Positions 51,107-59,405 of a stretch of 64,000 nt of DNA are shown here, piece by piece (position 1 is the stretch's first letter; each line of letters starts with the position of its first letter). Below the pieces are notes generated by a model. That model was given only the letters and a program-made list of their open reading frames with translations. It was not told where the DNA came from and ran no database searches. The translations under genes were made by a program, and so were the position numbers. This DNA is from Actinomycetes bacterium (lineage in GTDB: Bacteria; Actinomycetota; Acidimicrobiia; Acidimicrobiales; SZUA-35): NCBI GenBank assembly GCA_024276425.1, contig JAJRXF010000180.1:16265-80264 (forward strand), written 5' to 3'.

Positions 51107-52789
51107 ATGACCAAGGCGTCCACTGAGCTGGCGGCTGAGCAAGCCCTCCTTCGTCATGTCCAAGCCGTGCATGAGGCTCACCTTACGCGAGCCAAACGTC
51201 AGGCTCGTTCACTTGCAGCCGAAGCCGCTGAGGCCAGTGAGGAGGGAATCCGTGACATTGTCGACGAGGACGCCGAAGCCGACACCGCAGTCCGGGCGGC
51301 CCTTGTGCGCCAGACTTCGGCCCGGGCTATGCATGGGTTTCGGCGAGCGGCTGAGCTTGAGGCCATGGGTCAAGCCCTGACCTTTGGACACACCACCAAC
51401 GAAAACGGCGAGCGAACATCGGTGGGACGATTAACGGTTGTGGATGAAGATGACGTTCTTCTCATCGACTGGCGGGCGAGGGCCGCTATGCCCTTCTACC
51501 GGGCAACACCCATGGCAAGACTCGGCGTTCGTCACCGCCGGCATCTTCACTACCGGGGCAATGAGCTGGTTGACTATTCCGACGAACTCTTCGAGCTCGA
51601 GGACTTTCCCAACAACGACGATGACTCGACAGAACTCCGAGGCGAGGCAGCCATTCTCGCCGCCGTTCGGGCGCCGACTCAGTCGCAAATGCGCTCCGTT
51701 GTGGCCACCATCCAGGCCGAACAGGACGCTGTCATCCGGGCCCCCAGCGATTCTACGCTGGTAGTTCAGGGAGCCCCAGGGACTGGCAAGACCGTCGTTG
51801 CTCTTCACCGAGCGGCCTACCTTCTCTATGATCAGCGGGACAAGCTCTCCGAATCCGGCGTCCTTATCGTCGGGCCGAGTAGAGAGTTCTTGGCCTACAT
51901 CGCGGGTGTGCTCCCATCCTTGGGTGAAACCGGTGTGGTCTCGGTGACGATCGAAAAGCTCTATCCAGGAGTGCTCCTTGGACGAGATGAGGACCCCGTC
52001 GTCGCCCGAATCAAGGGGCAAGAGATCATGGCGGAGTTGCTGTCAAACGCAGTCGGCAACCGCCAGCGTCGCCCCAAAAACGAGCTTTTGGTTTGGTACG
52101 GGGCCAACCGGGTTCACCTTGAGTGCGAACAACTTGACTCCATCTACCAGCGAGCCAAACGTGAGCCAAACCACAATGCCGGAGCCAACACATTTCGGCG
52201 GGAAATCATCGAGGCCTTGTCCTCCATTGTTCATGATCCATCCTTTTCTAACCTTGAGGATGCCCGAGAAAGTTTTCGTGCCGATCCACAAGTCGAAGAG
52301 TTCCTGCTCCGCCACTGGCCACCTCTGACTCCCGAACAGGCGCTCAACGACCTGTTGGGGTCCCACGCTCTGTTGCGGCTAGCGAACCGCTCCACCGGGC
52401 TCTCGGCCACCGAAGTCAAGTTGCTTTACCGTCCCCGCGTCTCCGAACGCCAGTTGGGGCAGACACGCTGGACCAATGCCGACATTGCTCTGCTAGATGA
52501 GTTGCTCCACCTCGTTGGTGGACCCCTCGGCGGCCAAACCGAAGACGAGCGAGTTCGGGAACGGGACGAGGCGGACGAGTTCGAACTCGCAATGTTAGAG
52601 GGCGATGAGGACGGAGGCGGAACGGCTGTACCATCCGGGATCAGTTTCGACTATGCCCAAGCCATTCTGGATGATTCCGAGGCTCGCGCCGATGATCATC
52701 CAGATCTCCTCGATGAACCCGGCGTACTTCGCCTCGATGATCCGGCTTTCGATCAGTTCGGACGAAGAGACACGGGGTACTGGGCATGA
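51107..52789 (+). CDS. HelD-like RNA polymerase-associated helicase, N-terminal part
   Basis: A 560-residue protein matching the N-terminal two thirds of HelD/HelR, a UvrD-related ATPase that frees stalled RNA polymerase. A coiled-coil of about 45 residues starts the protein, as expected for the secondary-channel arm. Walker A GAPGTGKT is at 222-229. VGRLTVVDEDDVLLIDWRARAAMPFYRATP is typical of the family. The protein ends before the Walker B motif; the next gene carries the rest. The TGA overlaps the ATG of that gene as ATGA. A tail of roughly 40 acidic residues precedes the stop. Confidence 0.88.
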   Translation: MTKASTELAAEQALLRHVQAVHEAHLTRAKRQARSLAAEAAEASEEGIRDIVDEDAEADTAVRAALVRQTSARAMHGFRRAAELEAMGQALTFGHTTNENGERTSVGRLTVVDEDDVLLIDWRARAAMPFYRATPMARLGVRHRRHLHYRGNELVDYSDELFELEDFPNNDDDSTELRGEAAILAAVRAPTQSQMRSVVATIQAEQDAVIRAPSDSTLVVQGAPGTGKTVVALHRAAYLLYDQRDKLSESGVLIVGPSREFLAYIAGVLPSLGETGVVSVTIEKLYPGVLLGRDEDPVVARIKGQEIMAELLSNAVGNRQRRPKNELLVWYGANRVHLECEQLDSIYQRAKREPNHNAGANTFRREIIEALSSIVHDPSFSNLEDARESFRADPQVEEFLLRHWPPLTPEQALNDLLGSHALLRLANRSTGLSATEVKLLYRPRVSERQLGQTRWTNADIALLDELLHLVGGPLGGQTEDERVRERDEADEFELAMLEGDEDGGGTAVPSGISFDYAQAILDDSEARADDHPDLLDEPGVLRLDDPAFDQFGRRDTGYWA

Positions 52790-53544
52790 GCGATCGGATT
52801 ATTCGCGCGGTTGACAACAACGAACCTTTGCTGGATGGTGAAGGCCAACCCATCTCCGAACTCGAACTAGATCGGGTCGATTCGGCCGTCGATCAAGGGA
52901 CAACGGTGGCCGAACTTGCCGCCGATCAGCGAGCTTGGCGATTCGGTCACGTAATTGTCGATGAGGCCCAAGATCTGACCCCGATGCAGTGGCGAATGGT
53001 GGCAAGACGCACGAGAGGCCAATCCATGACCGTGGTCGGTGATCTGGCCCAGCGTTCCATCGGGAAGCCCGGCCATTGGCGGGATCACTTGCCACCTTCG
53101 ATAACCCGAGTCTCCTATCAGGAGCTAACAATAAACTATCGAGCCCCGGCAGAGGTCAATGAATTGGCTAGGGCTATCTTGTCCGAACTCGCCCCGCAAC
53201 TTCAGGCACCACGCTCGATTCGGTCAGTCGGCAAGTTGCCAACGGCCCTGCGAGTTGAAGACCTATCTTGTGCCCTACCGAATCTGGTCACCGAGACCAA
53301 CAGTCGCCTCGCCGAGGGAACCTTGGCCGTCATCGGGTTCGACCTTGAACCCGCACCGCAACACTTCTCCCCTTGGCAGGCCAAGGGGCTCGAATTTGAC
53401 TCGGTCATCATCGTCGAGCCAGCCAGGATTCTGGAAGAAGAGTTCGGCCTCAGCCTGTTGTATGTTGCTGTCACTCGCTCGACTCGTGAGCTTCAGATAA
53501 TCCACAGCCGGCCTCTGCCCCCGGTTCTGGCACGAGTTCTCTAG
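52786..53544 (+). CDS. HelD-like helicase, C-terminal part (separate gene)
   Basis: A 252-residue protein that carries the second half of the UvrD-type motor: Walker B VIVDEAQDLTPMQ (DEAQ at 59-62), SMTVVGDLAQRS, INYRAP, AKGLEFDSVIIVEP and LLYVAVTRSTRELQI. It has no Walker A of its own, so it should be active only together with the product at 51107-52789. The first 45 residues are family-like linker rather than out-of-frame noise. The ATG is coupled to the upstream stop. Confidence 0.88.
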   Translation: MSDRIIRAVDNNEPLLDGEGQPISELELDRVDSAVDQGTTVAELAADQRAWRFGHVIVDEAQDLTPMQWRMVARRTRGQSMTVVGDLAQRSIGKPGHWRDHLPPSITRVSYQELTINYRAPAEVNELARAILSELAPQLQAPRSIRSVGKLPTALRVEDLSCALPNLVTETNSRLAEGTLAVIGFDLEPAPQHFSPWQAKGLEFDSVIIVEPARILEEEFGLSLLYVAVTRSTRELQIIHSRPLPPVLARVL

Positions 53545-53559
53545 AGCTAGAGTCGGGCC

Positions 53560-54153
53560 ATGCGCTGTCTGGTCGTTCACGCCCACCCCGACCCCAGTTC
53601 CTACAGCGCCTCCCTGCTTCAAGCTGCCGTCAATGGCCTCGAAACCGGAGGCCACCAGGTTGACGTTTTGGACCTCTATGACATGAACTACCGAGCGTCC
53701 ATGACCGGGCAGGAGCATCGTGACTACTACACCATCGCCGAGAATCACCCCGATCCTGTGGTGGCGAAACACATCGACCTGGTCAAAGCTGCTGAGATGT
53801 TGGTGTTTGTCTACCCGACCTGGTGGAGTGGATTGCCGGCCCTTATGAAGGCTTGGCTTGACCGAACCCTGCTCCCTGGGGTGTCGTTCGTCAAAAACGA
53901 AAAGACGGGGAAGGTTTCGCCTGCCCTTGGCAACGTGCGCCATCTGGTTTGTGTAACCACCACGGGTTCAACGTCTTGGAGGATTCGTTTGGTGGGCGAT
54001 GCCGGTCGGCGAACGATCATGCGAACAATCCGTCTGGTTTGCCATTGGCGATGCCGTCGACATTGGTTCTGCCTGTCTTCAATCGATTCCACCACGCCGG
54101 ATGAGAGAAGCAACTTCTTGGCCGATGTCTCTCGATCATTGGCCACCCTATGA
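53560..54153 (+). CDS. Flavodoxin-fold NAD(P)H oxidoreductase, copy 1
   Basis: A 197-residue protein of the NQO1/KefF-type flavodoxin-fold family, expected to bind FMN or FAD and reduce quinones or other acceptors. The opening LVVHAHPDPSSYSASL and FVYPTWWSGLPALMKAWLDR are the cofactor and active-site segments. The C-terminal region is Cys- and Arg-rich (RLVCHWRCRRHW). It overlaps the next paralogue as ATGA. Confidence 0.87.
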   Translation: MRCLVVHAHPDPSSYSASLLQAAVNGLETGGHQVDVLDLYDMNYRASMTGQEHRDYYTIAENHPDPVVAKHIDLVKAAEMLVFVYPTWWSGLPALMKAWLDRTLLPGVSFVKNEKTGKVSPALGNVRHLVCVTTTGSTSWRIRLVGDAGRRTIMRTIRLVCHWRCRRHWFCLSSIDSTTPDERSNFLADVSRSLATL

Positions 54154-54767
54154 CACCCAAGCAAATACGACGTCGGACGGTCAAGCCAGCGAAATCCCTC
54201 GTTGTCCACTACCACCCACGTCGGGACTCGCTCGGTCAGGCAGCCACAGATCGGGTCTTGGGTGGACTCAGCCAGGCTGGCCACGCGGTTCGAATTCTCA
54301 ACCTTGCCGAGGACTTCGATCCAGTCATGTCCCAACAGGAGTGGCAGATCTACAGCGAACCTCGACCGGAGCCGCAGTTGCACACCCACTTCGAGGCCCT
54401 GCGGTGGGCGACCAGGCTGATCCTGGTGTACCCAACCTGGTACGGGGGACAACCCGCTCCTCTCAAGGGGTGGTTCGATCGGGTTTGGATTAGGGGAGTG
54501 GCCTGGGATCTTCCTGCTGGTGGGGCCCGTCTGCGCCCTCGACTCACGAACATCAAAAAGATCGAGATCGTCACGACCCATGGCTCGTCTCGACTCATCA
54601 ACTTTGTCCAGGGGAACCCGGGACGGATCACCGCCTTTCGAACCCTGAGGCTTGTTTGCCATCCTCTCTGTCGAACCCGCTGGACCGCCCTGTACAAGCT
54701 CGACGAGCAGACACCGGAAACCATCGCTGCCTGGCTCGACCGAGTTGAAAAGCGCTACAGCCAATGA
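54150..54767 (+). CDS. Flavodoxin-fold NAD(P)H oxidoreductase, copy 2
   Basis: A 205-residue paralogue of the preceding protein. It shows LVVHYHPRRDSLGQA, LVYPTWYGGQPAPLKGWFDR, and a C-terminal RLVCHPLCRTRW that matches the RLVCHWRCRRHW of copy 1, including both cysteines. An extra 14 basic residues precede the first strand. The stop overlaps the DNA ligase start as ATGA, giving a three-gene coupled string. Confidence 0.87.
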   Translation: MTPKQIRRRTVKPAKSLVVHYHPRRDSLGQAATDRVLGGLSQAGHAVRILNLAEDFDPVMSQQEWQIYSEPRPEPQLHTHFEALRWATRLILVYPTWYGGQPAPLKGWFDRVWIRGVAWDLPAGGARLRPRLTNIKKIEIVTTHGSSRLINFVQGNPGRITAFRTLRLVCHPLCRTRWTALYKLDEQTPETIAAWLDRVEKRYSQ

Positions 54768-55774
54768 ATCCGGCTGAACGCCCGGAGTCGCGGCCTGAGC
54801 GGCATCCGGCCTTCATCCAGCCAATGAGAGCTAAGTCTGGGTCGTTGCCGACGGCTGAAGGCTGGTCATATGAGTTGAAGTGGGATGGAATGCGCCTTCA
54901 AGCCAGTGTCTTGCCAGTTGCTCAAGGATCACCTCCGAGCCTTGAATTGCGCTCTGGTTCAGGTCGGGTTCTAACCTCAACGTTTCCCGACCTTGCATCG
55001 CTGGCTGAGGCAGTGGACCTTCGGGTTGTTCTTGACGGAGAGCTCGTTGTTTTTGACCAGGGCCGGCCAAACTTCTCCCGTCTGCAGCAACGGATCCATG
55101 TAGCAGACCCGAGTACCAGCCTGCTCCAAACACATCCCGTGGTCTTTATCGTCTTTGATCTGTTGCGCCTCGACGACTCCGATGTCACTTCTCTTCCCTA
55201 CCATGACCGGCGTCGTCTTCTTCGATCGATTCTGGCTGATGGCCCGAACTGGCGGGTGCCGTCCCATGTCGATGAAGACGGTCAGCAGTTGCTGGATCTG
55301 GCCAGAGCCCACGACCTTGAGGGTATTGTCGCCAAGCGAACCCAGGGGGTGTACCGACCCAATAGTCGGGCTGGCGAATGGATCAAGATCAAACTACGCC
55401 GCCGTCAAGACTTCGTCGTTGGTGGCTGGCTGCCGGGCGCAGGCGGGCTTCGGGACCGTGTGGGGTCACTCCTGGTTGGAGTCCGTGACGGCGGGGAGCT
55501 TCGCTTTGCTGGCGCTGTTGGGTCGGGGTTAACCGACCAAATGCGGCAATACTTTCTTGAAAATCTGGATCCAACCATAACTTGTCCATTCTCCGTCGTT
55601 CCCAAACTCAGCAAGCCTCCCACCTGGACCGAACCGCGGCTCGTGATCGAAGTCGCCTACTGCGAGTGGGGTCACGGTCAGCATTTGCGTCACCCGGTTT
55701 TCGTTGGTCTTCGTCTCGACACCGATCCCAGCCAAGTCTTCGCGGACAGGATGCAGCCGGACAACCAGATCTAG
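54764..55774 (+). CDS. ATP-dependent DNA ligase (LigD/LigC-type ligase domain)
   Basis: A 336-residue stand-alone ligase. Nucleotidyltransferase motifs in order: motif I ELKWDGMR with the adenylated K39, motif III VLDGELVVFD, motif IV LEGIVAKR and motif V EWIKIKLRR, followed by an OB-fold domain. There is no polymerase or phosphoesterase domain, so it is not a full LigD; actinobacterial LigC-type enzymes look like this and act in repair, including end joining. No ku gene is in the window. Confidence 0.9.
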   Translation: MNPAERPESRPERHPAFIQPMRAKSGSLPTAEGWSYELKWDGMRLQASVLPVAQGSPPSLELRSGSGRVLTSTFPDLASLAEAVDLRVVLDGELVVFDQGRPNFSRLQQRIHVADPSTSLLQTHPVVFIVFDLLRLDDSDVTSLPYHDRRRLLRSILADGPNWRVPSHVDEDGQQLLDLARAHDLEGIVAKRTQGVYRPNSRAGEWIKIKLRRRQDFVVGGWLPGAGGLRDRVGSLLVGVRDGGELRFAGAVGSGLTDQMRQYFLENLDPTITCPFSVVPKLSKPPTWTEPRLVIEVAYCEWGHGQHLRHPVFVGLRLDTDPSQVFADRMQPDNQI

Positions 55775-55813
55775 TCGCCGCCAACTGGCCCGCACCCTAG
55801 AGTGGGGAACACG

Positions 55814-56164
55814 ATGGCCTCCACCTCTGACGAAGAAATGCGGGTGACCTTCCCCGCCAGCAACGGATTCGCCGCAGTTGGCCGGGTTGCTGCGGCCGGC
55901 CTCGCCTTCCGGCTCGGGTTCGACGTCGGCCAGGTCGAGAACCTGCGGCTGGCGGTGGAGCAGATCACCACCACCCTGGCCGGTGAGGGCTCCATCGACA
56001 TGACAGGTCGGTGGAATGATGTTTCTCTTTCCCTCGAGTTAAAGAACCCAGCTGTCAACCTGCCACCACCAAGCACAGAAAATCTGCTGGAACTCCTGAG
56101 TTCATTAGTGAACCATTGCAGCATCGAAGACCAGACAATCCATCTGTTGATCAATAGGCCCTAA
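55814..56164 (+). CDS. Degenerate RsbW-like (HATPase) protein
   Basis: A 116-residue protein resembling the first half of anti-sigma factor kinases: FPASNGFAAVGRVAAAGLAFRLGF then VENLRLAVEQITTTL. In true RsbW proteins the last segment is an N-box with E...N binding Mg-ATP, followed by glycine-rich DxGxG and G-box motifs. Here the Asn is missing and no glycine-rich motif follows, so kinase activity is doubtful. ATG at 55814 is preferred; a GTG at 55802 is possible. Confidence 0.65.
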   Translation: MASTSDEEMRVTFPASNGFAAVGRVAAAGLAFRLGFDVGQVENLRLAVEQITTTLAGEGSIDMTGRWNDVSLSLELKNPAVNLPPPSTENLLELLSSLVNHCSIEDQTIHLLINRP

Positions 56165-56185
56165 CACGCCTAGTCGGAGAGACAC

Positions 56186-56635
56186 TCAACCGGAGCTTCC
56201 AAACCCCTGTGATCCACGATCGTCGGGGGCAGGTGGGAGTTCGAGGCTCGGGAGGAGCGAGAACCCAGCGAAGGGAAGCACAAGCAGTTGAGCGACTCGA
56301 TCGCCTCTGGAAACGGTGTAAGCGTCAGTCGAAGTGTTGAGGAGGATGACCTTCACTTCACCGCGATACCCAGAGTCGATCAGACCCGGCGCGTTGAGGA
56401 CTGTGATCCCATGGTTAAGTGCAAGGCCTGAACGAGGCAAAACTAGACCGAAAGCTCCCTCCGGGATGGCGATTGAGAAACCAGTGGGAATCAGGGCTCT
56501 TTGACCCGCCTCGATGGTCGTTTCGTGTCTGGCGGGTAAATCGGCGGCGGCATCACCGACTCGTATCCGCCGGGGCGGGACAAGACCAGGATCGAGGGCA
56601 TGAATTGGAACAACAACAAGGGGGTCCTCAGGCAC
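56186..56635 (-). CDS. dut: dUTP diphosphatase
   Basis: A trimeric dUTPase that hydrolyses dUTP to dUMP, keeping uracil out of DNA. The 149-residue protein has the five motifs in order: GDAAADLPA (usually AGxDL), PRSGLALN, GLIDSGYRGEVKV, RGDRVAQLL and the C-terminal DDRGSQGFGSSG, which closes over the substrate. It is divergent from orn with only 32 bases between the starts. Confidence 0.94.
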   Translation of the reverse strand: MPEDPLVVVPIHALDPGLVPPRRIRVGDAAADLPARHETTIEAGQRALIPTGFSIAIPEGAFGLVLPRSGLALNHGITVLNAPGLIDSGYRGEVKVILLNTSTDAYTVSRGDRVAQLLVLPFAGFSLLPSLELPPAPDDRGSQGFGSSG

Positions 56636-56667
56636 GACATAACCCTAGCGAACGGTAGTGTTGTGGC

Positions 56668-57264
56668 GTGCTGGCCTGGATGGACTTAGAAATGACCGGA
56701 CTCGACCCGACGAAACACGTCATCGTCGAGATTGCGACTCTTATTACCGACGACGATCTCAACATCGTCGCCGAAGGTCCTGACCTTGTTGTTCATGCCA
56801 GCGAGGATGAGCTTGCCAGCATGGATCAGGTTGTTTTTGACATGCACACAACCTCAGGCCTCCTGGACCAGATCCGGGCCTCGACCCTCACTCTCCAAGA
56901 AGCCGGAGCACAAACGTTGGACTTCCTAAGTCAGCACCTTGAAGAGGGAGCAGTACCACTCTGTGGAAACTCAATTGGGATGGACCGCCGGTTCCTGAGT
57001 GTGCATTTACCCGAGGTGGAAGAGTTCTTGCACTATCGATCAGTCGATGTTTCTACCATCAAGGAACTCTGCCGACGCTGGTATCCAGATCGCCTTTCCC
57101 TCGCGCCGCGCAAAGCCGTCGCTCATCGCGCCCTTGATGACATCACCGAAAGTATCAAAGAACTCCGCTACTACCGCCAGACCGTCTTTGTGGCCACCGA
57201 GCAAGTGGTGTCCGAGGTCGCCCAAAACAGCCCTGTTGAGGCCAAAAAGCAGGACGGAAAATAA
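56668..57264 (+). CDS. orn: Oligoribonuclease
   Basis: A DEDDh 3'-5' exonuclease that degrades short RNAs, including pGpG from c-di-GMP turnover. The 198-residue protein begins LAWMDLEMTGLDP (Exo I with D and E), has PLCGNSIGMDRRFL (Exo II) and HRALDDITESIKEL (Exo III with H and D). Start is a GTG at 56668. In an organism with an RsiG-like protein, Orn is a plausible part of c-di-GMP control, although the genes are 13 kb apart. Confidence 0.95.
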   Translation: MLAWMDLEMTGLDPTKHVIVEIATLITDDDLNIVAEGPDLVVHASEDELASMDQVVFDMHTTSGLLDQIRASTLTLQEAGAQTLDFLSQHLEEGAVPLCGNSIGMDRRFLSVHLPEVEEFLHYRSVDVSTIKELCRRWYPDRLSLAPRKAVAHRALDDITESIKELRYYRQTVFVATEQVVSEVAQNSPVEAKKQDGK

Positions 57265-57564
57265 ATTCTAGATAAGAATCGTGGCCCTCGTTCGTCAGGA
57301 ACGTATCGACACCACCGCAATGATGACCCTCAGGATCGCCAGAATCTAGCGGTTCTTGGACCTACTTCGGTCCTGGCACACCCCAGGAAGCCAGCCTCGC
57401 TGACGGCGATTCTCGCGATTGTCGACTTTAATCAGTTGACACGCCGACCGATCTTTAGTTCGGTGTACTCCGGTGATGCGGTGTCCGCGTCACTCGAATC
57501 GACCACATGCCATCCATTGGCTGTCCACAACAGGCCAGACTTAGCACGGAAAGGGGTTCAGAAG
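57265..57564. other. 300-base gap after orn
   Basis: No gene is supported here. A small hairpin GGACC-TACTTC-GGTCC lies at about 57358-57373. TTGACA at 57436-57441 is a possible -35 element for the small ORF downstream, but no good -10 follows at the usual distance. A frame open from 57436 enters the small ORF at 57565 but has no start signal of its own. Confidence 0.4.
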
Positions 57565-57792
57565 ATGATCATTAAAAGCACAGATTCAACAAGCTTGCTT
57601 TCTCAGCTTGAACCCTGCCCGCGCCCGTTGGGCACCTCACGGTATGTGAACACCGGCGCCACGGCCAAGCCCCGCCCAGTATTCACCCATCAACTGTCCT
57701 TTGGTGGCTCAGATTTTGGCAACTCGGCCTGGATTTGCAACCAGACCATCTCCATGAAGGACACCTCCCAGCAGCGGGAGAGATCGACTTGA
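57565..57792 (+). CDS. Small protein of unknown function with its own terminator
   Basis: A 75-residue frame. AAGGGG lies 8 bases before the ATG, a strong ribosome binding site, and a strong intrinsic terminator follows 27 bases after the stop; together they mark a short transcript. The protein has two cysteines (LEPCPRP and WICNQ), no transmembrane helix and no motif I recognise. It sits just upstream of the WhiB gene on the same strand but is cut off from it by the terminator. Confidence 0.55.
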   Translation: MIIKSTDSTSLLSQLEPCPRPLGTSRYVNTGATAKPRPVFTHQLSFGGSDFGNSAWICNQTISMKDTSQQRERST

Positions 57793-57805
57793 TTTGCTAA
57801 TCAAG
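57788..57805 (+). other. Small hairpin overlapping the stop codon of the 75-residue ORF
   Basis: CTTGATT (57788-57794) and AATCAAG (57799-57805) pair perfectly around a TGCT loop. The stop codon at 57790-57792 lies in the left arm. It directly precedes the terminator and may stabilise the transcript end. Confidence 0.5.
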
Positions 57806-57818
57806 ACCGAACCTCAAA

Positions 57819-57858
57819 GCCGCTGGGAGCACAAGCTCCCAGCGGCTCTTTCGTTTTT
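57819..57858 (+). terminator. Strong intrinsic terminator
   Basis: GCCGCTGGGAG (57819-57829) and CTCCCAGCGGC (57836-57846) form a perfect 11-pair stem with a six-base loop, followed by TCTTTCGTTTTT. This is the clearest rho-independent terminator in the window and should end transcripts of the small ORF at 57565-57792. Confidence 0.9.
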
Positions 57859-58007
57859 GAGCCTCGGTCAGCTTGCTCACCAGACCCGCACCTCCCAACA
57901 AGCGACGCACTCATGCATCAGCAACCACCACAAGCCCGACTAGCACCGACAACAAGCAATCGACCACACCGGACCGGGGTCCAAAATCTGTCAGAACGAG
58001 GGGAATC

Positions 58008-58400
58008 ATGACCGTCATCGAAAGCGAAGGCCCATCGCTATCCAGTACCACCTCTGCCATCGGCGCCTCCACCGGTAGCACAAATCCACTGGCCCAGAGT
58101 TGGTGGACCCAGGCCGCGTGCCGCGACCTGGACAATGCTGGTGAGTTGTTCTTCTCCGAGGAATTGCACGAGATTGCTCAGGCCAAACGCGTCTGCGCCG
58201 GATGTCCCGCGATTGCCCCATGCCTTGAGGGTGCCATTGGACGGCGCGAGCCATGGGGGGTCTGGGGAGGTCAAATCTTCCTAAACGGACGAATCCTTGC
58301 TCAGAAACGTCGGCGTGGCCGACCCCCGAAGAACCCACGCCCCGAGGATCTCATTCCCGAGATTCCGGTTCCCAAGCACCTGGTCAAGCTGATTGCCTGA
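58008..58400 (+). CDS. WhiB-family transcriptional regulator
   Basis: A 130-residue iron-sulfur regulator of a family found only in actinobacteria and their phages. The four cluster cysteines are in AACRDLD, RVCAGC and APCLEG, followed by the turn motif GVWGG. The C-terminus has an AT-hook-like RRRGRPPK, the usual DNA-contact element. The ATG at 58008 has GAGGGG five bases upstream; an in-frame opening to 57873 is less likely. WhiB proteins act with sigma factors in development, redox response or division; which one this is cannot be fixed from sequence. Confidence 0.94.
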   Translation: MTVIESEGPSLSSTTSAIGASTGSTNPLAQSWWTQAACRDLDNAGELFFSEELHEIAQAKRVCAGCPAIAPCLEGAIGRREPWGVWGGQIFLNGRILAQKRRRGRPPKNPRPEDLIPEIPVPKHLVKLIA

Positions 58401-58401
58401 G

Positions 58402-58508
58402 CCGGAGTTACGACCCGTCTACCGTAGACACCAACGAACTCCGGTGACAGCGGGCTATGAAGCCCACGGCGCCACCAGCGGTACCCCCTCCCTTGATCGA
58501 AGAGGGAG
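58402..58508 (+). other. Series of hairpins downstream of the WhiB gene
   Basis: Three structures lie between the whiB-type stop and the terminator. CCGGAGTT (58402-58409) pairs with AACTCCGG (58437-58444) and encloses GTCTA-CCG-TAGAC (58417-58429). GGGCT-ATGA-AGCCC lies at 58452-58465. CTCCCT (58488-58493) pairs with AGGGAG (58503-58508). None has a T-run. Such density suggests a structured 3' region or a small RNA; no known RNA family is recognised. Confidence 0.5.
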
Positions 58509-58521
58509 CACCGAGCATGCC

Positions 58522-58559
58522 AGCGGCACCACCCAAGTCGGGTGGTGCCGCTTTGGTTT
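58522..58559 (+). terminator. Intrinsic terminator after the WhiB gene
   Basis: AGCGGCACCACCC (58522-58534) and GGGTGGTGCCGCT (58540-58552) form a perfect 13-pair stem with the loop AAGTC, followed by the short T-rich stretch TTGGTTTG. It should end the WhiB transcript. From here to 58813 I see no gene; a frame at 58457-58798 reads through the hairpins and is not credible. Confidence 0.85.
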
Positions 58560-58813
58560 GCGTCCACTTCGTTGTGTTTCGGTTTTCGGGGGGAATTGTG
58601 GACCCGCGACCCTCAACTTCTGACAATCTGGTGAACTGTAGGCCCCTACCCCATCTCGGGGAATGCAGCCTACCCATCATTGGTTCGATACGTATTGCCC
58701 CCAAGGCTCTCAACAACGGGGAGGCTTTACAATCCTTATCGGCCCCCTATCTATTGTCCGACTACGTTCCTTACAAGCGATCGGCGATCCGCTCATGAAC
58801 ACTCTGGAATCTG

Positions 58814-59404
58814 ATGCAACCCACATCTGAATCTCCGTACAATCAGAATCCAAAGAATCGGGGCCTCCTCGTTGGGCTCGCCGCGGCCGCCATCGCTATC
58901 GTGGCCGTGCTGGCCTTTGTCACCGGACGTGATGCGTCCACGAACGTGTCTGCCGGTAGCTCGACCGGTGGTTCAACGGGATCGATCTACGATTTCCCAT
59001 TGGCTCGGCCAGACGGTACAACCACAACCTTGGCCCAATACCAAGGCCGACCAATGGTTGTGAACTACTTTGCCGCATGGTGTCCCCCTTGTCGCCGAGA
59101 ACTCCCAGACTTTGAGGCCGTTCACCGAGCAATTGGTGATGAGGTCGCCATTGTCGGAGTAAGTCGGGACAACACAACGAGTGCCTGGCTTAGCCTGGTG
59201 GATAGTGTAGGCCTCACCTACGACACCTTTTTCGAAGGCAGCGTTGTCGGCTCATTCGAGTTTGTCAACGGGCTGGCCATGCCAACCACGGTTTTCATCA
59301 ATGCAGACGGCGAGATCCAACGGACCTTTAGCGGAGCTCTCGATGAGGCTTCACTAACCGCTCTAATTAACGAAACCCTACTCTCAACAGAAACGGAGGG
59401 CTGA
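58814..59404 (+). CDS. Membrane-anchored thioredoxin-like protein (TlpA/ResA type)
   Basis: A 196-residue protein with one N-terminal transmembrane anchor (about 17-37) and an exported thioredoxin domain. The active site is FAAWCPPCRRELP (CPPC at about 90-93) and the cis-proline is in AMPTTVFI. It probably reduces cysteines in apocytochromes c, receiving electrons from the CcdA-like protein encoded 2 bases downstream. Confidence 0.9.
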   Translation: MQPTSESPYNQNPKNRGLLVGLAAAAIAIVAVLAFVTGRDASTNVSAGSSTGGSTGSIYDFPLARPDGTTTTLAQYQGRPMVVNYFAAWCPPCRRELPDFEAVHRAIGDEVAIVGVSRDNTTSAWLSLVDSVGLTYDTFFEGSVVGSFEFVNGLAMPTTVFINADGEIQRTFSGALDEASLTALINETLLSTETEG

Positions 59405-59405
59405 C

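Noticed and set aside
53811..54764. Minus-strand open frame of 317 codons opposite the two flavodoxin-fold genes
   Set aside because: The plus-strand genes have clear flavodoxin motifs and coupled starts; the opposite frame has none.
57436..57564. Upstream extension of the 75-residue ORF
   Set aside because: A strong ribosome binding site marks the ATG at 57565; the upstream part has none.
58457..58798. 113-codon frame after the WhiB gene
   Set aside because: It reads through two hairpins and a terminator, has no start signal and its product looks like translated untranslated region.
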